A DNA stretch of 64,000 nucleotides from Dinoroseobacter sp. (GCA_017643385.1 JAEPNN010000006.1:1-64000); one strand, 5' to 3'; positions 35,426 to 44,484 are shown, counted from the stretch's first letter. Notes: generated by a model from the sequence alone, not told the origin. Numbers and translations are program-made.

Positions 35426-36612
35426 GGAAGATGGAACGCCAGCGCTTTTAGGTAGCCTGTATCGCTCAGGCTGGGATGAACGGGGTGGTCTGGACCGGCA
35501 TGGCCCGTGTAGATCAGCGTTGCATCGCGCCCTGCCCGACCGATGCCACGCAGACATGACCCTCGGAACTTCTCCAGTGTCGCCGCGTGCGAACACGAAC
35601 ACAGCATAAGAAGCCCACCAGATCGAACCAGTGGCGCTGCAAGCCGTGCAACGCGCTCATAGGCACGAAGTCCCGATGTCAAAGCGGATTTTCCGGGCGC
35701 AAAGGCGGGCGGATCGCAGATAACAATGTCGAATTTCGCCCCCTCCTCTTTCAAAGCTTCCAAAGCTGCAAAGGCATCTGAACGCCGCGTCTCTAGACGT
35801 GCAGATGCATCCATAGCGTCCGCACCTTCCTCGGCCAGCTTTAGCGCAGCCTCCGATCCGTCGACTGCCAGTGCGCTCGAAGCGCCGTGGGCAAGTGCGG
35901 CAAGCGAAAACCCACCCACGTGCGAAAAGACATCAAGGACCTGTGCGTCTTTGGCAAAACGCGCAGCGAATGCGTGATTGGGGCGTTGATCGAAAAAGAG
36001 CCCTGTCTTCTGACCTTGCGCGAGATCAGCAATGTACGTTGCGCCATTCATCGGCACCTCAACCCGTTCAGGTGGGGCGCCACATAAAGAACCAGACGCC
36101 TCCTCCAACCCTTCCAACTTCCGGGCGCGACCGGCACCGTTCTTCAGGATGTGCGAAACTCCGGTGACATGCACCAAAGCCGCCGTTAGCTCGTCCAGCC
36201 GGCTTTCAATCCATATCGCATTAGGTTGCACCACAAGCGTGTCCCCAAAGCGATCAACAATCAGCCCCGGCAAGCCATCGCCTTCAGCATGTATCAATCG
36301 GTAAAAGGGCTGATCATAGAAGCGCGTACGCAGATCGTGCGCCGTTTGAATCTTAGCCTGCAGCCACGCGCCATCGATTTGTGTTTGGGGGTCACGCGAC
36401 AGCACTCGGGCTGCAATCTTTGCCTGTGGGACAGCAGCGACAACCGCAACTGGACTTCGTCCAGCGTCCTCCAGCACAGCTATTTGGCCTGGCTCGATCT
36501 TGCGTGCGCGGCGATCCCATACAATCTGGTCGCCGTGAACCCAAGGGTATCCTCGCCGCAAAGCGCGCGTATCGGCTTTGGGGGTCAGTCGTAGAATAGG
36601 ATAATCACTCAT
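35422..36612 (-). CDS. RlmI-like 23S rRNA (cytosine-C5) methyltransferase
   Basis: A 396-residue SAM-dependent methyltransferase. An N-terminal PUA-like domain (about 1-75, RRGYPWVHGDQI) is followed by the RlmI-type core: GLFFDQRPNHAF, the SAM motif VLDVFSHVGGFSLAA, and the catalytic motif ICDPPAFAPGK (about 298-308). By family it should methylate a cytosine of 23S rRNA; the exact position is not certain. Its start codon lies in the arm of a strong hairpin. Confidence 0.9.
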   Translation of the reverse strand: MSDYPILRLTPKADTRALRRGYPWVHGDQIVWDRRARKIEPGQIAVLEDAGRSPVAVVAAVPQAKIAARVLSRDPQTQIDGAWLQAKIQTAHDLRTRFYDQPFYRLIHAEGDGLPGLIVDRFGDTLVVQPNAIWIESRLDELTAALVHVTGVSHILKNGAGRARKLEGLEEASGSLCGAPPERVEVPMNGATYIADLAQGQKTGLFFDQRPNHAFAARFAKDAQVLDVFSHVGGFSLAALAHGASSALAVDGSEAALKLAEEGADAMDASARLETRRSDAFAALEALKEEGAKFDIVICDPPAFAPGKSALTSGLRAYERVARLAAPLVRSGGLLMLCSCSHAATLEKFRGSCLRGIGRAGRDATLIYTGHAGPDHPVHPSLSDTGYLKALAFHLP

Positions 36613-36642
36613 ACGCCCGGAGCTATCTGTTCCGGGCGTATG
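36610..36642 (-). promoter_or_regulatory. Hairpin covering the start codon of the rRNA methyltransferase gene
   Basis: CATACGCCCGGA (36610-36621) and TCCGGGCGTATG (36631-36642) form a perfect 12-base stem with a 9-base loop. On the minus-strand RNA the methyltransferase ATG is the last three bases of the 3' arm. No T run follows, so this is not a normal terminator. It would hide the start codon and the space in front of it, pointing to translational control or RNA processing between the two genes. Confidence 0.7.
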
Positions 36643-36654
36643 GTAAAAGCACTA

Positions 36655-36804
36655 TTACGCGTTTGCGCCGTGTCCTTTGGGGGCGAAGAGACCGCCAATA
36701 AAATTGCGAAGTGCCGCAAACTGCGTGCGAATGGCTTCTGCACGCAGACGGCGTGCTTCAGCTTCAATGGAATTGAAGTCGATTGGGGTGCGTGGTGCTT
36801 GCAT
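36655..36804 (-). CDS. 49-residue basic peptide, RSP_7527-like
   Basis: A short gene reading MQAPRTPIDFNSIEAEARRL and ending in GAN-Ala before the stop at 36655. An excellent AGGAG stands 7 bases before the ATG. The body (residues 14-40) is one predicted amphipathic helix rich in Arg and Ala, followed by GGLFAPKG. It resembles the small Rhodobacterales peptides named after RSP_7527. No function is known to me. The 5' leader holds a CCGCGG hairpin whose loop is a run of C and U. Confidence 0.78.
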   Translation of the reverse strand: MQAPRTPIDFNSIEAEARRLRAEAIRTQFAALRNFIGGLFAPKGHGANA

Positions 36805-36824
36805 GTTACTGCTCCTAAAATGTG

Positions 36825-36849
36825 CCGCGGGAGGGAGGAAGAACCGCGG
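36825..36849 (-). promoter_or_regulatory. Leader hairpin with a CCUCCCUC loop before the 49-residue peptide
   Basis: CCGCGG at 36825-36830 and 36844-36849 can pair. On the minus strand the loop reads UUCUUCCUCCCUC, which is complementary to Shine-Dalgarno sequences, including the AGGAG of the gene just downstream. Rhodobacter stress sRNAs with similar C/U-rich loops are known. A regulatory role here is inferred. Confidence 0.45.
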
Positions 36850-36974
36850 TTGCTAAATCTTGATAGACAAATAGGGCAGCCTTCCAGCTATGAGTATTGC
36901 GGAATTGGCATAGCCGTTATGTGGGCCGCCACTGCGCTCAAAAATTGGAAAAGACAAAATGTGGGCTAGAAATG

Positions 36975-36997
36975 ATAGCGCTAACATGTTAGCGCTT
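36975..36997. promoter_or_regulatory. 20-bp perfect palindrome operator before edd
   Basis: AGCGCTAACATGTTAGCGCT at 36977-36996 is a perfect 20-base palindrome. It contains the AGCGCTAAC core seen before both gap genes. It lies about 75 bases upstream of the edd start. A LacI-family regulator of sugar metabolism is the likely binder. Confidence 0.7.
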
Positions 36998-37007
36998 CGT
37001 CGAACTA

Positions 37008-37026
37008 CCCCAAGCCCATCTTGGGG
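37008..37026 (+). other. Leader hairpin of edd
   Basis: CCCCAAG-CCCAT-CTTGGGG, a perfect 7-base stem in the presumed edd leader, 43 bases before the start codon. Its purpose is unknown; it could stabilise the message. Confidence 0.4.
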
Positions 37027-37069
37027 AAGACCTCGCGTACACATTTAGATGATGACAGGAGCTTGATCG

Positions 37070-38875
37070 TTGAGCCTCCATCCCCGCCTTGCAGACATCA
37101 CGAACCGCATCGAAACCCGTTCAGCTCAGATGCGTGACGCCTATATGGAGCGCATGCGAAAGGCCGCTGACGACGGACCTCGCCGCGCACATTTAACTTG
37201 CGGCAATCAGGCTCACGCCTATGCGGCAATGGGCGATGACAAAGATGCGCTCACAGCAGCGCGTGTTCCCAACCTTGGGATTGTGTCCGCCTATAACGAT
37301 ATGCTGAGCGCTCACCAGCCCTTCAAGACCTACCCAGACAAGATCAAAGAGGCTGTACGCAAGGTTGGCGCAACAGCTCAAGTCGCAGGTGGAGTGCCCG
37401 CGATGTGTGATGGTGTGACGCAAGGCCAAGTGGGAATGGAACTTTCCCTTTTCTCGCGAGACGTGATTGCGATGGCGACGGGCATTTCGCTGTCTCACAA
37501 CACATTTGATGCAGCTGTCTATCTAGGCGTCTGCGACAAGATCGTTCCAGGATTGGTGATTTCTGCCGCAACCTTTGGCTTTATTCCAGGTCTATTTATT
37601 CCTGCCGGTCCCATGGTGTCTGGCCTTCCAAATGATCAAAAAGCCAAGGTGCGTCAGCAATTTGCAACCGGTGAAGTGGGGCGCGAGGCGCTCATGAAAG
37701 CCGAAATGGCAAGCTATCACGGCCCAGGCACGTGCACGTTCTATGGAACTGCGAACTCAAACCAGATGCTGATGGAGTTCATGGGCCTCCACCTGCCGGG
37801 AACTTCATTTGTCAATCCAGATACACCGTTGCGCGATGCTCTGACCGAGGCAGCGGCACAACGCGCAGTCGCAATCACCGGGCTGGGCAACGATTACCGT
37901 CCTATTTGCGACATTCTCGATGCCAAGGCTTTCGTAAATGGCATTGTGGGACTGATGGCAACCGGAGGCTCCACCAACCTGGTAATCCACTTGCCAGCTA
38001 TGGCCGCCGCTGCTGGCGTTTTGCTTGAACCACGTGATTTCGCGGAAATCTCTGCAATCACACCGCTTATGGCTAAGGTCTATCCAAATGGTTTGGCCGA
38101 TGTGAACCATTTCCATGCTGCGGGCGGGCTAGGGTATGTGATTGGCGAGTTGCTGGAACAAGGTCTTTTGCATGCGGACACCAAAACCGTCGCAGGGGAA
38201 GGCTTGGCTGATTACACGACGGAGCCAAAGTTGATCGATGGTACGCTCAGCTGGCAGTCTGGACCAACAGAAAGCTTGAACGAAAAAATCGTACGGCCAG
38301 CGTCCAACCCGTTCCAACCGACAGGCGGTCTGGCAGAACTGAGCGGCAATCTTGGACAAGGCGTCATGAAAGTTTCCGCAGTAGCACCTGAGCGTCGCGT
38401 CATAGAAGCGCCCGCGCGCGTGTTTGAAGATCAGGCGTCGGTCAAAGAAGCCTTCAAGAATGACGAGCTAAACCAGGATGTCGTTGTCGTCGTGCGCTTC
38501 CAAGGACCAAAATCCAATGGGATGCCGGAATTGCACTCTCTGACCCCGGTTCTGGCGGTGCTTCAGGACCGCGGGTTCAAGGTTGCGCTGGTCACGGATG
38601 GGCGCATGTCAGGAGCGTCTGGTAAAGTGCCTTCGGCCATTCACGTTTGTCCGGAGGCCGCACAGGGCGGACCGTTGGCCCATATCGCAGACGGCGATGT
38701 TATCCGCGTTGATGCGGTTGAAGGCGTGCTTGATGTGCTGAGCGAAGGAGCTCTGGATCGGCCTGCGGCAACTCCTGATCTGAGCGACAATAATTTCGGG
38801 ATCGGTCGAGAGATGTTTCAGATCTTCCGCGACCGGGTTGGCCCTGCAGCCAATGGTGCGCGCATCTGCGTTTGA
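37070..38875 (+). CDS. edd: 6-phosphogluconate dehydratase
   Basis: A 601-residue iron-sulfur dehydratase (IlvD/Edd family) turning 6-phosphogluconate into 2-keto-3-deoxy-6-phosphogluconate, the first committed Entner-Doudoroff step. Cluster-ligand motifs include YLGVCDKIVPG and the earlier GVPAMCDGVTQG; the C-terminal VTDGRMSGASGKVPSAIH block is diagnostic. The start is a TTG at 37070, with AGGAG 8 bases upstream; no ATG fits the family N-terminus. The eda gene follows after 24 bases. The 20-base operator upstream suggests repression by a sugar-responsive regulator. Confidence 0.95.
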   Translation: MSLHPRLADITNRIETRSAQMRDAYMERMRKAADDGPRRAHLTCGNQAHAYAAMGDDKDALTAARVPNLGIVSAYNDMLSAHQPFKTYPDKIKEAVRKVGATAQVAGGVPAMCDGVTQGQVGMELSLFSRDVIAMATGISLSHNTFDAAVYLGVCDKIVPGLVISAATFGFIPGLFIPAGPMVSGLPNDQKAKVRQQFATGEVGREALMKAEMASYHGPGTCTFYGTANSNQMLMEFMGLHLPGTSFVNPDTPLRDALTEAAAQRAVAITGLGNDYRPICDILDAKAFVNGIVGLMATGGSTNLVIHLPAMAAAAGVLLEPRDFAEISAITPLMAKVYPNGLADVNHFHAAGGLGYVIGELLEQGLLHADTKTVAGEGLADYTTEPKLIDGTLSWQSGPTESLNEKIVRPASNPFQPTGGLAELSGNLGQGVMKVSAVAPERRVIEAPARVFEDQASVKEAFKNDELNQDVVVVVRFQGPKSNGMPELHSLTPVLAVLQDRGFKVALVTDGRMSGASGKVPSAIHVCPEAAQGGPLAHIADGDVIRVDAVEGVLDVLSEGALDRPAATPDLSDNNFGIGREMFQIFRDRVGPAANGARICV

Positions 38876-38899
38876 CCCCATCAAATAAGGTTTTTTCAT

Positions 38900-39559
38900 A
38901 TGGCATTCTCTGACTCCATCACCCCTGAAGTTGCAAGCAATCGTGCAGCCGAGATTTGCAATCTCGCACCAATCGTTCCGGTGCTGGTCGTCGAAGACGC
39001 CGCTCAGGCACAACCTTTGGCCAAAGCGCTTGTCGCGGGTGGTTTGCCAGCGCTTGAAGTGACCTTGCGCACGCCTGCGGCGCTGGAGGTCATTTCTGAG
39101 ATGGCAAAGGTCGAAGGCGGCGTTGTCGGGGCAGGCACTCTCTTGACGCCAGAAGACGTCACCAACGCTGTCGATGCTGGCGCAACATTTGGCGTCTCGC
39201 CAGGGGCCACTGACAAGCTTCTCTATGCCGCAGAAGAAGCGGGGCTGCCAATGCTGCCGGGTGCAGCGACCGCAACCGAAGTGATGGAGCTACTTCAGCG
39301 CGGGTATACGGTACAAAAATTCTTCCCGGCAGAAGCCTCCGGTGGTGCGCCAGCATTGAAAGCAATCGGTGCGCCAATCCCGCAGGTTAAGTTCTGCCCA
39401 ACGGGCGGCGTTTCTCCCACCAACGCGGCAAGCTACCTCTCCCTTTCAAACGTGTTGTGCGCCGGTGGATCCTGGGTAGCGCCAAAAGACAAGGTAGATG
39501 CCGGCGACTGGGCCGCAATCACCGCACTGGCCAAAGCCGCGTCGGTTCTTTCACGTTAG
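38900..39559 (+). CDS. eda: 2-keto-3-deoxy-6-phosphogluconate aldolase
   Basis: A 219-residue class I aldolase that splits KDPG to pyruvate and glyceraldehyde 3-phosphate. Motifs: PVLVVEDAAQAQPLAKALVAGG, the glutamate in ALEVTLRT, and the Schiff-base lysine in VQKFFPAE. CPTGGVSPTNA holds the phosphate. It forms an operon with edd. The product feeds the two gap enzymes that share the same operator. Confidence 0.95.
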   Translation: MAFSDSITPEVASNRAAEICNLAPIVPVLVVEDAAQAQPLAKALVAGGLPALEVTLRTPAALEVISEMAKVEGGVVGAGTLLTPEDVTNAVDAGATFGVSPGATDKLLYAAEEAGLPMLPGAATATEVMELLQRGYTVQKFFPAEASGGAPALKAIGAPIPQVKFCPTGGVSPTNAASYLSLSNVLCAGGSWVAPKDKVDAGDWAAITALAKAASVLSR

Positions 39560-39562
39560 AGA

Positions 39563-39862
39563 TCATTCGCCGACGCGCCCCTTGCGTCCCCCACGCCGTT
39601 TCGCTGTGGGTGCCGCAACCAGGGACGCTTTGAGCACTTGTGACATCGGATGGTCCGGCGCGTCCGTTCCATAAACCAAGAGCAGGCGTTCAACATATGG
39701 GCGGGTATCGGTGTCCAAAGGCCAGCCCAGCGCCCAATCCAGAAAAATCGACCGACATTCGTAAATATCAATGCCGTCAATCGTGTAGGCCTCGCGCATC
39801 AGGTTGCGCGGGTCGATTTCTTTCTTTTCGGCCTTAAACGGATCCACAACGCTTTTGGTCAT
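39563..39862 (-). CDS. Conserved hypothetical protein downstream of glnE
   Basis: A 99-residue soluble protein (from the ATG at 39862; a GTG at 39877 is also possible). It begins MTKSVVDPFKAEKKEIDPR and ends in a basic tail (AKRRGGRKGRVGE). The middle (YTIDGIDIYECRSIFLDWALGWP) is well ordered and coding-like. I recognise no domain. It follows glnE by about 33 bases and is probably read with it; it converges on eda. Confidence 0.7.
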   Translation of the reverse strand: MTKSVVDPFKAEKKEIDPRNLMREAYTIDGIDIYECRSIFLDWALGWPLDTDTRPYVERLLLVYGTDAPDHPMSQVLKASLVAAPTAKRRGGRKGRVGE

Positions 39863-39895
39863 GTATGAGCTTCTCACCTCAAGGAATTGTAAAAG

Positions 39896-42787
39896 CTAGT
39901 CTAATTTACTTTGATAGGCCTCAGCGATGATCTTGGCCGAGGACCCACTACTTTCAGCAATGCTGGTTTCCAAGGCAACTCGATCCGCGCCATTCAGAAC
40001 CTGATACAACAGCTCCAGACCTCCCTGACCGGTCTTATCTATATCGAGACCCCGTTCTCCTAAAAGACGCGACGCCTGATTTAATGCATCAAGCATATCG
40101 AGACAGCTGGCAAGATGAGCCCGCGCCCTTTCATCTATCAATCCCGACACTTTGGCTGCGTGAAGCTGCGCAAAGGGATCCTGAGACGCATCGCCTGCCA
40201 ATAACGCCCCAACTTGGGCAAGAAGCTCGATATCGGTGATCTTTCCAGGTCCCGCTTTTGCGTCCCAGACACCGTCGCCGGGCTTTGCAGCAAAGAGCCG
40301 GGTCCGCATATCCACAACATCTTGCAGAATTTTGGGACGGTCCTTCGGCCCTTCCAGTACATCGCGTCGGATAGCTGCGATATCGTCACCCAAACTTGGA
40401 TCCGTGGTACAGGCCAAAACCCGCGCCCGGGTCAGCGCCAGATGTTCCCACGTCCACGCGTCGTGACGCTGATAGCTTTCAAAACCGGGCAATGCAGTCG
40501 CAACGGGACCCTGCCTGCCGGACGGGCGCAGACGCATATCGACCTCGTAAGCAATCCCTTCCGACATCGGTGCGCTGAGGGCCGTAACCAAGGCTTTGGT
40601 GAGGCGCGCGTAATACATGACGCTCGCAAGCGGTCGCGGCCCGTCTGAGGTTTCGACGCCATTGGCATCGTAGATCATGATGAGATCCAGATCGGATGTT
40701 GCCGCCAGACGCTGAGCCCCGAGCGAACCCAAACCAACAACCGCAGCACCACGCCCAGGCGGCAAACCATGTCTTGATGAGAAATCTGCAACGACGCAGG
40801 GTAAAATCGCTTGTATAACCGCATCTGCAAGTTCGGAGTATTGCCGGGCGGCCTCTGTCCCGGTGATCAGTCCACGCAAATGGTGAACCCCGATCCGAAA
40901 ATGCCATTCCTTACGCCAGCGACGCGCGGCGTCCAGTTGGCGTTCATAGTCGCCCACACCTTGGCCCGCATGATTCAAAACGCTGTGTAACTGTTTTGCC
41001 AATACCTCGGCACCGGGCCAGTCGGCAAAGAAATCCCCACCGATTACGGCATCGAAAACCGCAGAGTTTCGTGAAAGATAGCGTGCAAGTGCGGGTGCGG
41101 TTGCGCAGATATCAACAATCAGATCAATGAGTTGAGGACGCGCCTCAAAGAGCGTGAACAGCTGAACGCCGGCGGGTAGACCTGAAAGAAATCCATCAAA
41201 TTGCAGCAATGCCTCCTCTGGATTGCTGGCCCGGTTAAGTTTGGACAAAATCTCAGGCTTCAAACGTTCAAAGATTTCAACGGCTTTTTGTGATCGCAAA
41301 GCAGGGTAACGTCGCCAACCGGCAATAATGTCCTTGCTATAGTTTGAAAGTTCGGGATCCGGCCTGGTCCTTGGAGAGTTTTCAGGGGGCGCAAAAAACC
41401 GTTCCGTAAGCGAAACTGTCTCACGCAACCGATCCAACAAATCGATCCGGAACCTGTCTACATCGCCTTCGCCCAACAAGTAGGACAGGCGCTTTATCCC
41501 ATCCACATCCGACGGAAGGGTATGGGTCTGAGCGTCCTGGATCATCTGCGTACCGTGCTCGATGCGACGATGCTGCCAATAAAGATGTGCAAGCGCCTCT
41601 GCGTCGCCGCGCGGCACCCAGCCTGCGTTTGCCAACGCCCTGAGGCCTTCATCCGTGCGCCTTGTCCGCAGACTTGGATCACGCCCCCCTGAAATCATCT
41701 GATGTGTCTGGGTGAAAAACTCGATCTCACGAATGCCACCTGCCCCAAGCTTTATGTTATGTCCTTCGACCTGCATCTCACCCAACAAACCTTTATGGGC
41801 CCGAATCCGTTGCCGCATCTCTTCGCTTTCGCGCAAGGCAACGAAATCCAAATGCTTTCGCCAGACAAAAGGGGTCAGGCGATCGAGATAGGCTTCTCCG
41901 GAAGCAATATCCCCGACCGCGGCGCGCGCCTTGATGTGCGCCGCACGCTCCCACCCGCGCCCGATGCTCTCATAATAACGCTCCGCAGCGTCCATCGCGA
42001 TGCAAACGGGCGTAACCGACGGGTCCGGACGCAATCGCAGATCTGTTCGAAAAACATATCCATCCCCGGTCATGTCAGACATCAGCGCCATCAGTCGGCG
42101 GGTCAAACCGATGAACGCGGCACGTGCCGTCATAACATCGCGCTTGTCATACCGATCCTGATCAAACAGGCAGATCAGATCGATGTCTGACGAGTAATTG
42201 AGCTCAAACGCGCCCATCTTGCCCATCGCCAAGACGACCATGCCACCTGCAGAAATGATGTCGTCCGCCCCCTGCCCCGGAAGCTTCCCGCGCGAAATTT
42301 CCGCATCGACGAGACCGGTTAAACCGATATCCAACGCCCTATCGGCAAGCTGTGTCAGCGCTTGTGTCGTTTCGGCCCCTGTCCAAACGCCACCAAGATC
42401 GCAAAGCGCGATCAAAAGGGCAGCACGCCGCTTTGCCTGCCTCAGGATCATCTTGTGCTTTGCGGATGGGGCATCAGAAAGACCATCCAGAAGTGTCTGA
42501 AAAGCTGTTTCAGGTGCTTCCATCAACACGTCTTCAAGCCAAGTCGCTTCCCGTCGCATCAAACCGGCGAGATAGAGGCTGGAACTTGCCGTACCGTGCA
42601 GAAGCTCTTTGAGGGCCCCGGATTGCCCCGGCAATCCCGTCAAAACATCGTCCCCCCGCGAGGTTTCAAAAGCGAGCGGATTTCGCGTTATACGGGCAGA
42701 AAGCGGGCCTGTCATACTTGAACGGTGAAGCGGTAGCGAACCGGGGTCAACCCGCCTTGCGACCAATTCGTTCGCCTCGTAGGACAT
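39896..42787 (-). CDS. glnE: Bifunctional glutamine synthetase adenylyltransferase/deadenylylase
   Basis: A 963-residue enzyme that adds or removes AMP on glutamine synthetase under control of PII. It has two nucleotidyltransferase halves. The first carries GKMGAFELNYSSDIDLICLFD (about 211-231) and the second AVVGLGSLGAQRLAATSDLDLIMIYD (about 685-710), both with the G-S-X9-D-X-D pattern. Length is normal. The gene stands divergent from the YbaK-like deacylase by 25 bases. Confidence 0.94.
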   Translation of the reverse strand: MSYEANELVARRVDPGSLPLHRSSMTGPLSARITRNPLAFETSRGDDVLTGLPGQSGALKELLHGTASSSLYLAGLMRREATWLEDVLMEAPETAFQTLLDGLSDAPSAKHKMILRQAKRRAALLIALCDLGGVWTGAETTQALTQLADRALDIGLTGLVDAEISRGKLPGQGADDIISAGGMVVLAMGKMGAFELNYSSDIDLICLFDQDRYDKRDVMTARAAFIGLTRRLMALMSDMTGDGYVFRTDLRLRPDPSVTPVCIAMDAAERYYESIGRGWERAAHIKARAAVGDIASGEAYLDRLTPFVWRKHLDFVALRESEEMRQRIRAHKGLLGEMQVEGHNIKLGAGGIREIEFFTQTHQMISGGRDPSLRTRRTDEGLRALANAGWVPRGDAEALAHLYWQHRRIEHGTQMIQDAQTHTLPSDVDGIKRLSYLLGEGDVDRFRIDLLDRLRETVSLTERFFAPPENSPRTRPDPELSNYSKDIIAGWRRYPALRSQKAVEIFERLKPEILSKLNRASNPEEALLQFDGFLSGLPAGVQLFTLFEARPQLIDLIVDICATAPALARYLSRNSAVFDAVIGGDFFADWPGAEVLAKQLHSVLNHAGQGVGDYERQLDAARRWRKEWHFRIGVHHLRGLITGTEAARQYSELADAVIQAILPCVVADFSSRHGLPPGRGAAVVGLGSLGAQRLAATSDLDLIMIYDANGVETSDGPRPLASVMYYARLTKALVTALSAPMSEGIAYEVDMRLRPSGRQGPVATALPGFESYQRHDAWTWEHLALTRARVLACTTDPSLGDDIAAIRRDVLEGPKDRPKILQDVVDMRTRLFAAKPGDGVWDAKAGPGKITDIELLAQVGALLAGDASQDPFAQLHAAKVSGLIDERARAHLASCLDMLDALNQASRLLGERGLDIDKTGQGGLELLYQVLNGADRVALETSIAESSGSSAKIIAEAYQSKLD

Positions 42788-42812
42788 GTGGTATCGTCAA
42801 TGAGGACAAACC

Positions 42813-43283
42813 ATGAGCAAAAGCCGCAAACGCGTTGAAGCCGCCCTAACCGCCGCTGGCATGCCTATTGAGGTCCTCGAAATGCAAGGCGAGACCCGTA
42901 CGGCGCAACAGGCGGCCGATCAAGTGGGATGCCATTTAGATCAGATCGCGAAATCGATCATCTTCAAAGGCACTAAATGTGGCGCAGCCGTTTTGTTTCT
43001 TACTGCTGGCGGCAACCAGGTCGACGCAGAGCTGGCAGCGAAAGTTTCGGGCGAGTCTTTAGAACGTGCTGACGCCAGTTTTGTTCGGGCAATGACAGGG
43101 TTTGCTATCGGGGGCGTGTCGCCCGTTGGCCACCTCAATCCACCCCATTGTTACTTCGACCCACGACTGGCAGACTTTGACCTTGTCTACGCCGCTGCCG
43201 GCACACCACGGCATCTATTTGCCGTAGATCCAAGGTTCCTTCTGCAAATAACAGGCGCGAAATCAGCCCAGTTCTGTCGCTGA
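42813..43283 (+). CDS. YbaK/ProX-type aminoacyl-tRNA deacylase
   Basis: A 156-residue stand-alone editing-domain protein. It has the conserved lysine region QIAKSIIFKG and the GGVSPVGHLNP loop that binds the tRNA CCA end. Relatives clear Ala- or Cys-tRNA(Pro); which one is not clear here. It is divergent from glnE. Confidence 0.88.
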   Translation: MSKSRKRVEAALTAAGMPIEVLEMQGETRTAQQAADQVGCHLDQIAKSIIFKGTKCGAAVLFLTAGGNQVDAELAAKVSGESLERADASFVRAMTGFAIGGVSPVGHLNPPHCYFDPRLADFDLVYAAAGTPRHLFAVDPRFLLQITGAKSAQFCR

Positions 43284-43429
43284 TTTTTGAATTTTATCGC
43301 TTGTTATTAGATGGTTAAGAAAAAAAGTAAAAAAGTTTAACATTACCTCTTGTGTAGAAGCGCCGCCCATCCCATCTCCTTTGATGTGAAACGAGTAAAC
43401 ATTCACCCTAACGCAATATGGAGTACAAA

Positions 43430-43897
43430 ATGAATATCGCCCATTCCCAGACCGCACCCACTGTTTCGGGCTGGTTTTCCCGAAGCGAGGCTTGGCTGGA
43501 TAGCAAGGGCAAAGGCGCATGGATCGCGGCTATGGTCCTGGGCTTTATCTTCTTCTGGCCAATTGGTCTCGCCCTTCTCGCGTACATGATTTGGAGCAAA
43601 CGCATGTCTTCTGGCAACTGTGCCTCCCGCCGCAACTCTCACCGCCGTCGTCACGGATTCAACTCTTCTGGCAACACAGCGTTCGATGCCTATAAGGCGG
43701 ACACGCTGCAGCGACTGCAGGACGAGCAAGATGCCTTTGAAGCCTTTCTAAAGCGTCTGCGTGACGCCAAAGACAAGACAGAGTTCGACCAGTTCATGGA
43801 CGAACGGTCGCGCAACGCGACTGCGGAGCCTCAGTCGGATGTCCCGGCCACACCGCAAGCCGAAGGATCTGACACCCAATCGCCGCAGCAAGGCTAA
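43430..43897 (+). CDS. DUF2852 membrane protein
   Basis: A 155-residue protein with one transmembrane segment (GAWIAAMVLGFIFFWPIGLALLAYMIW, about 28-54), a basic patch (SRRNSHRRRHGF) and a C-terminal coiled-coil-like region (TLQRLQDEQDAFEAFLKRLRDAKDKTEFDQFM). The pattern matches DUF2852, a Rhizobiales/Rhodobacterales family of unknown function. GGAG stands 7 bases before the ATG at 43430, which I prefer to the in-frame ATG at 43418. A clear terminator follows. Confidence 0.8.
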   Translation: MNIAHSQTAPTVSGWFSRSEAWLDSKGKGAWIAAMVLGFIFFWPIGLALLAYMIWSKRMSSGNCASRRNSHRRRHGFNSSGNTAFDAYKADTLQRLQDEQDAFEAFLKRLRDAKDKTEFDQFMDERSRNATAEPQSDVPATPQAEGSDTQSPQQG

Positions 43898-43945
43898 CCC
43901 CAGCGGGATCGGGCAATCCGCATCCCACTGGACCCGATCCCTGAA

Positions 43946-43970
43946 GGCCCGCTCCCCCGGCGGGCCTTTT
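43946..43970 (+). terminator. Terminator downstream of the DUF2852 gene
   Basis: GGCCCGC-TCCCCCG-GCGGGCC followed by TTTTCT. A strong stem 49 bases past the stop codon. Confidence 0.82.
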
Positions 43971-44013
43971 CTCAAGCAAGACACAATTATATGTGTAAGT
44001 TGACAGTTGAACG

Positions 44014-44484
44014 ATGACACAAACCTATACGAGCGCTCCGCCTGCCATGCCCGAACTCCCTGATCCCCGCTATCATGCAGACCTCTACTCAGGGGTTACC
44101 ATCAAACGTCTCGTAGCTTGGTGCGTAGACTTGCTGATCACCGCATTGATCACCGCAATCCTCGTTCCATTCACGCTGTTTACGGCGCTGTTCTACCTGC
44201 CGTTTTTGTATTTAGTGGTGAGTTTCTTCTACCGTTGGATTTCAATCGCGCGCGGGTCTGCAACACCGGGCATGCGCATGGCAGCGATTGAGCTGCGAAA
44301 CCGGGATGGACATCGACTTGAAACCAGCGAAGCTGCCTTGCACACGCTTGGTTATACCGTTTCTGTCGGGGTCTTCCCATTGCAGCTGGTGTCAATCGCA
44401 TTGATGATCATTTCATCGCGCGGACAGGGTCTTACGGACCACATCATGGGTACGGCAATGCTCAATAAGCGCGCAACATACTGA
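44014..44484 (+). CDS. RDD-family membrane protein
   Basis: A 156-residue inner-membrane protein. The RDD-type motif appears as IKRLVAWCVDLLITALIT at about 30-47, with the arginine and aspartate of the name. Hydrophobic segments are at about 35-80 and 110-135. The function is unknown for this family in general. It precedes bpt on the same strand. Confidence 0.82.
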   Translation: MTQTYTSAPPAMPELPDPRYHADLYSGVTIKRLVAWCVDLLITALITAILVPFTLFTALFYLPFLYLVVSFFYRWISIARGSATPGMRMAAIELRNRDGHRLETSEAALHTLGYTVSVGVFPLQLVSIALMIISSRGQGLTDHIMGTAMLNKRATY

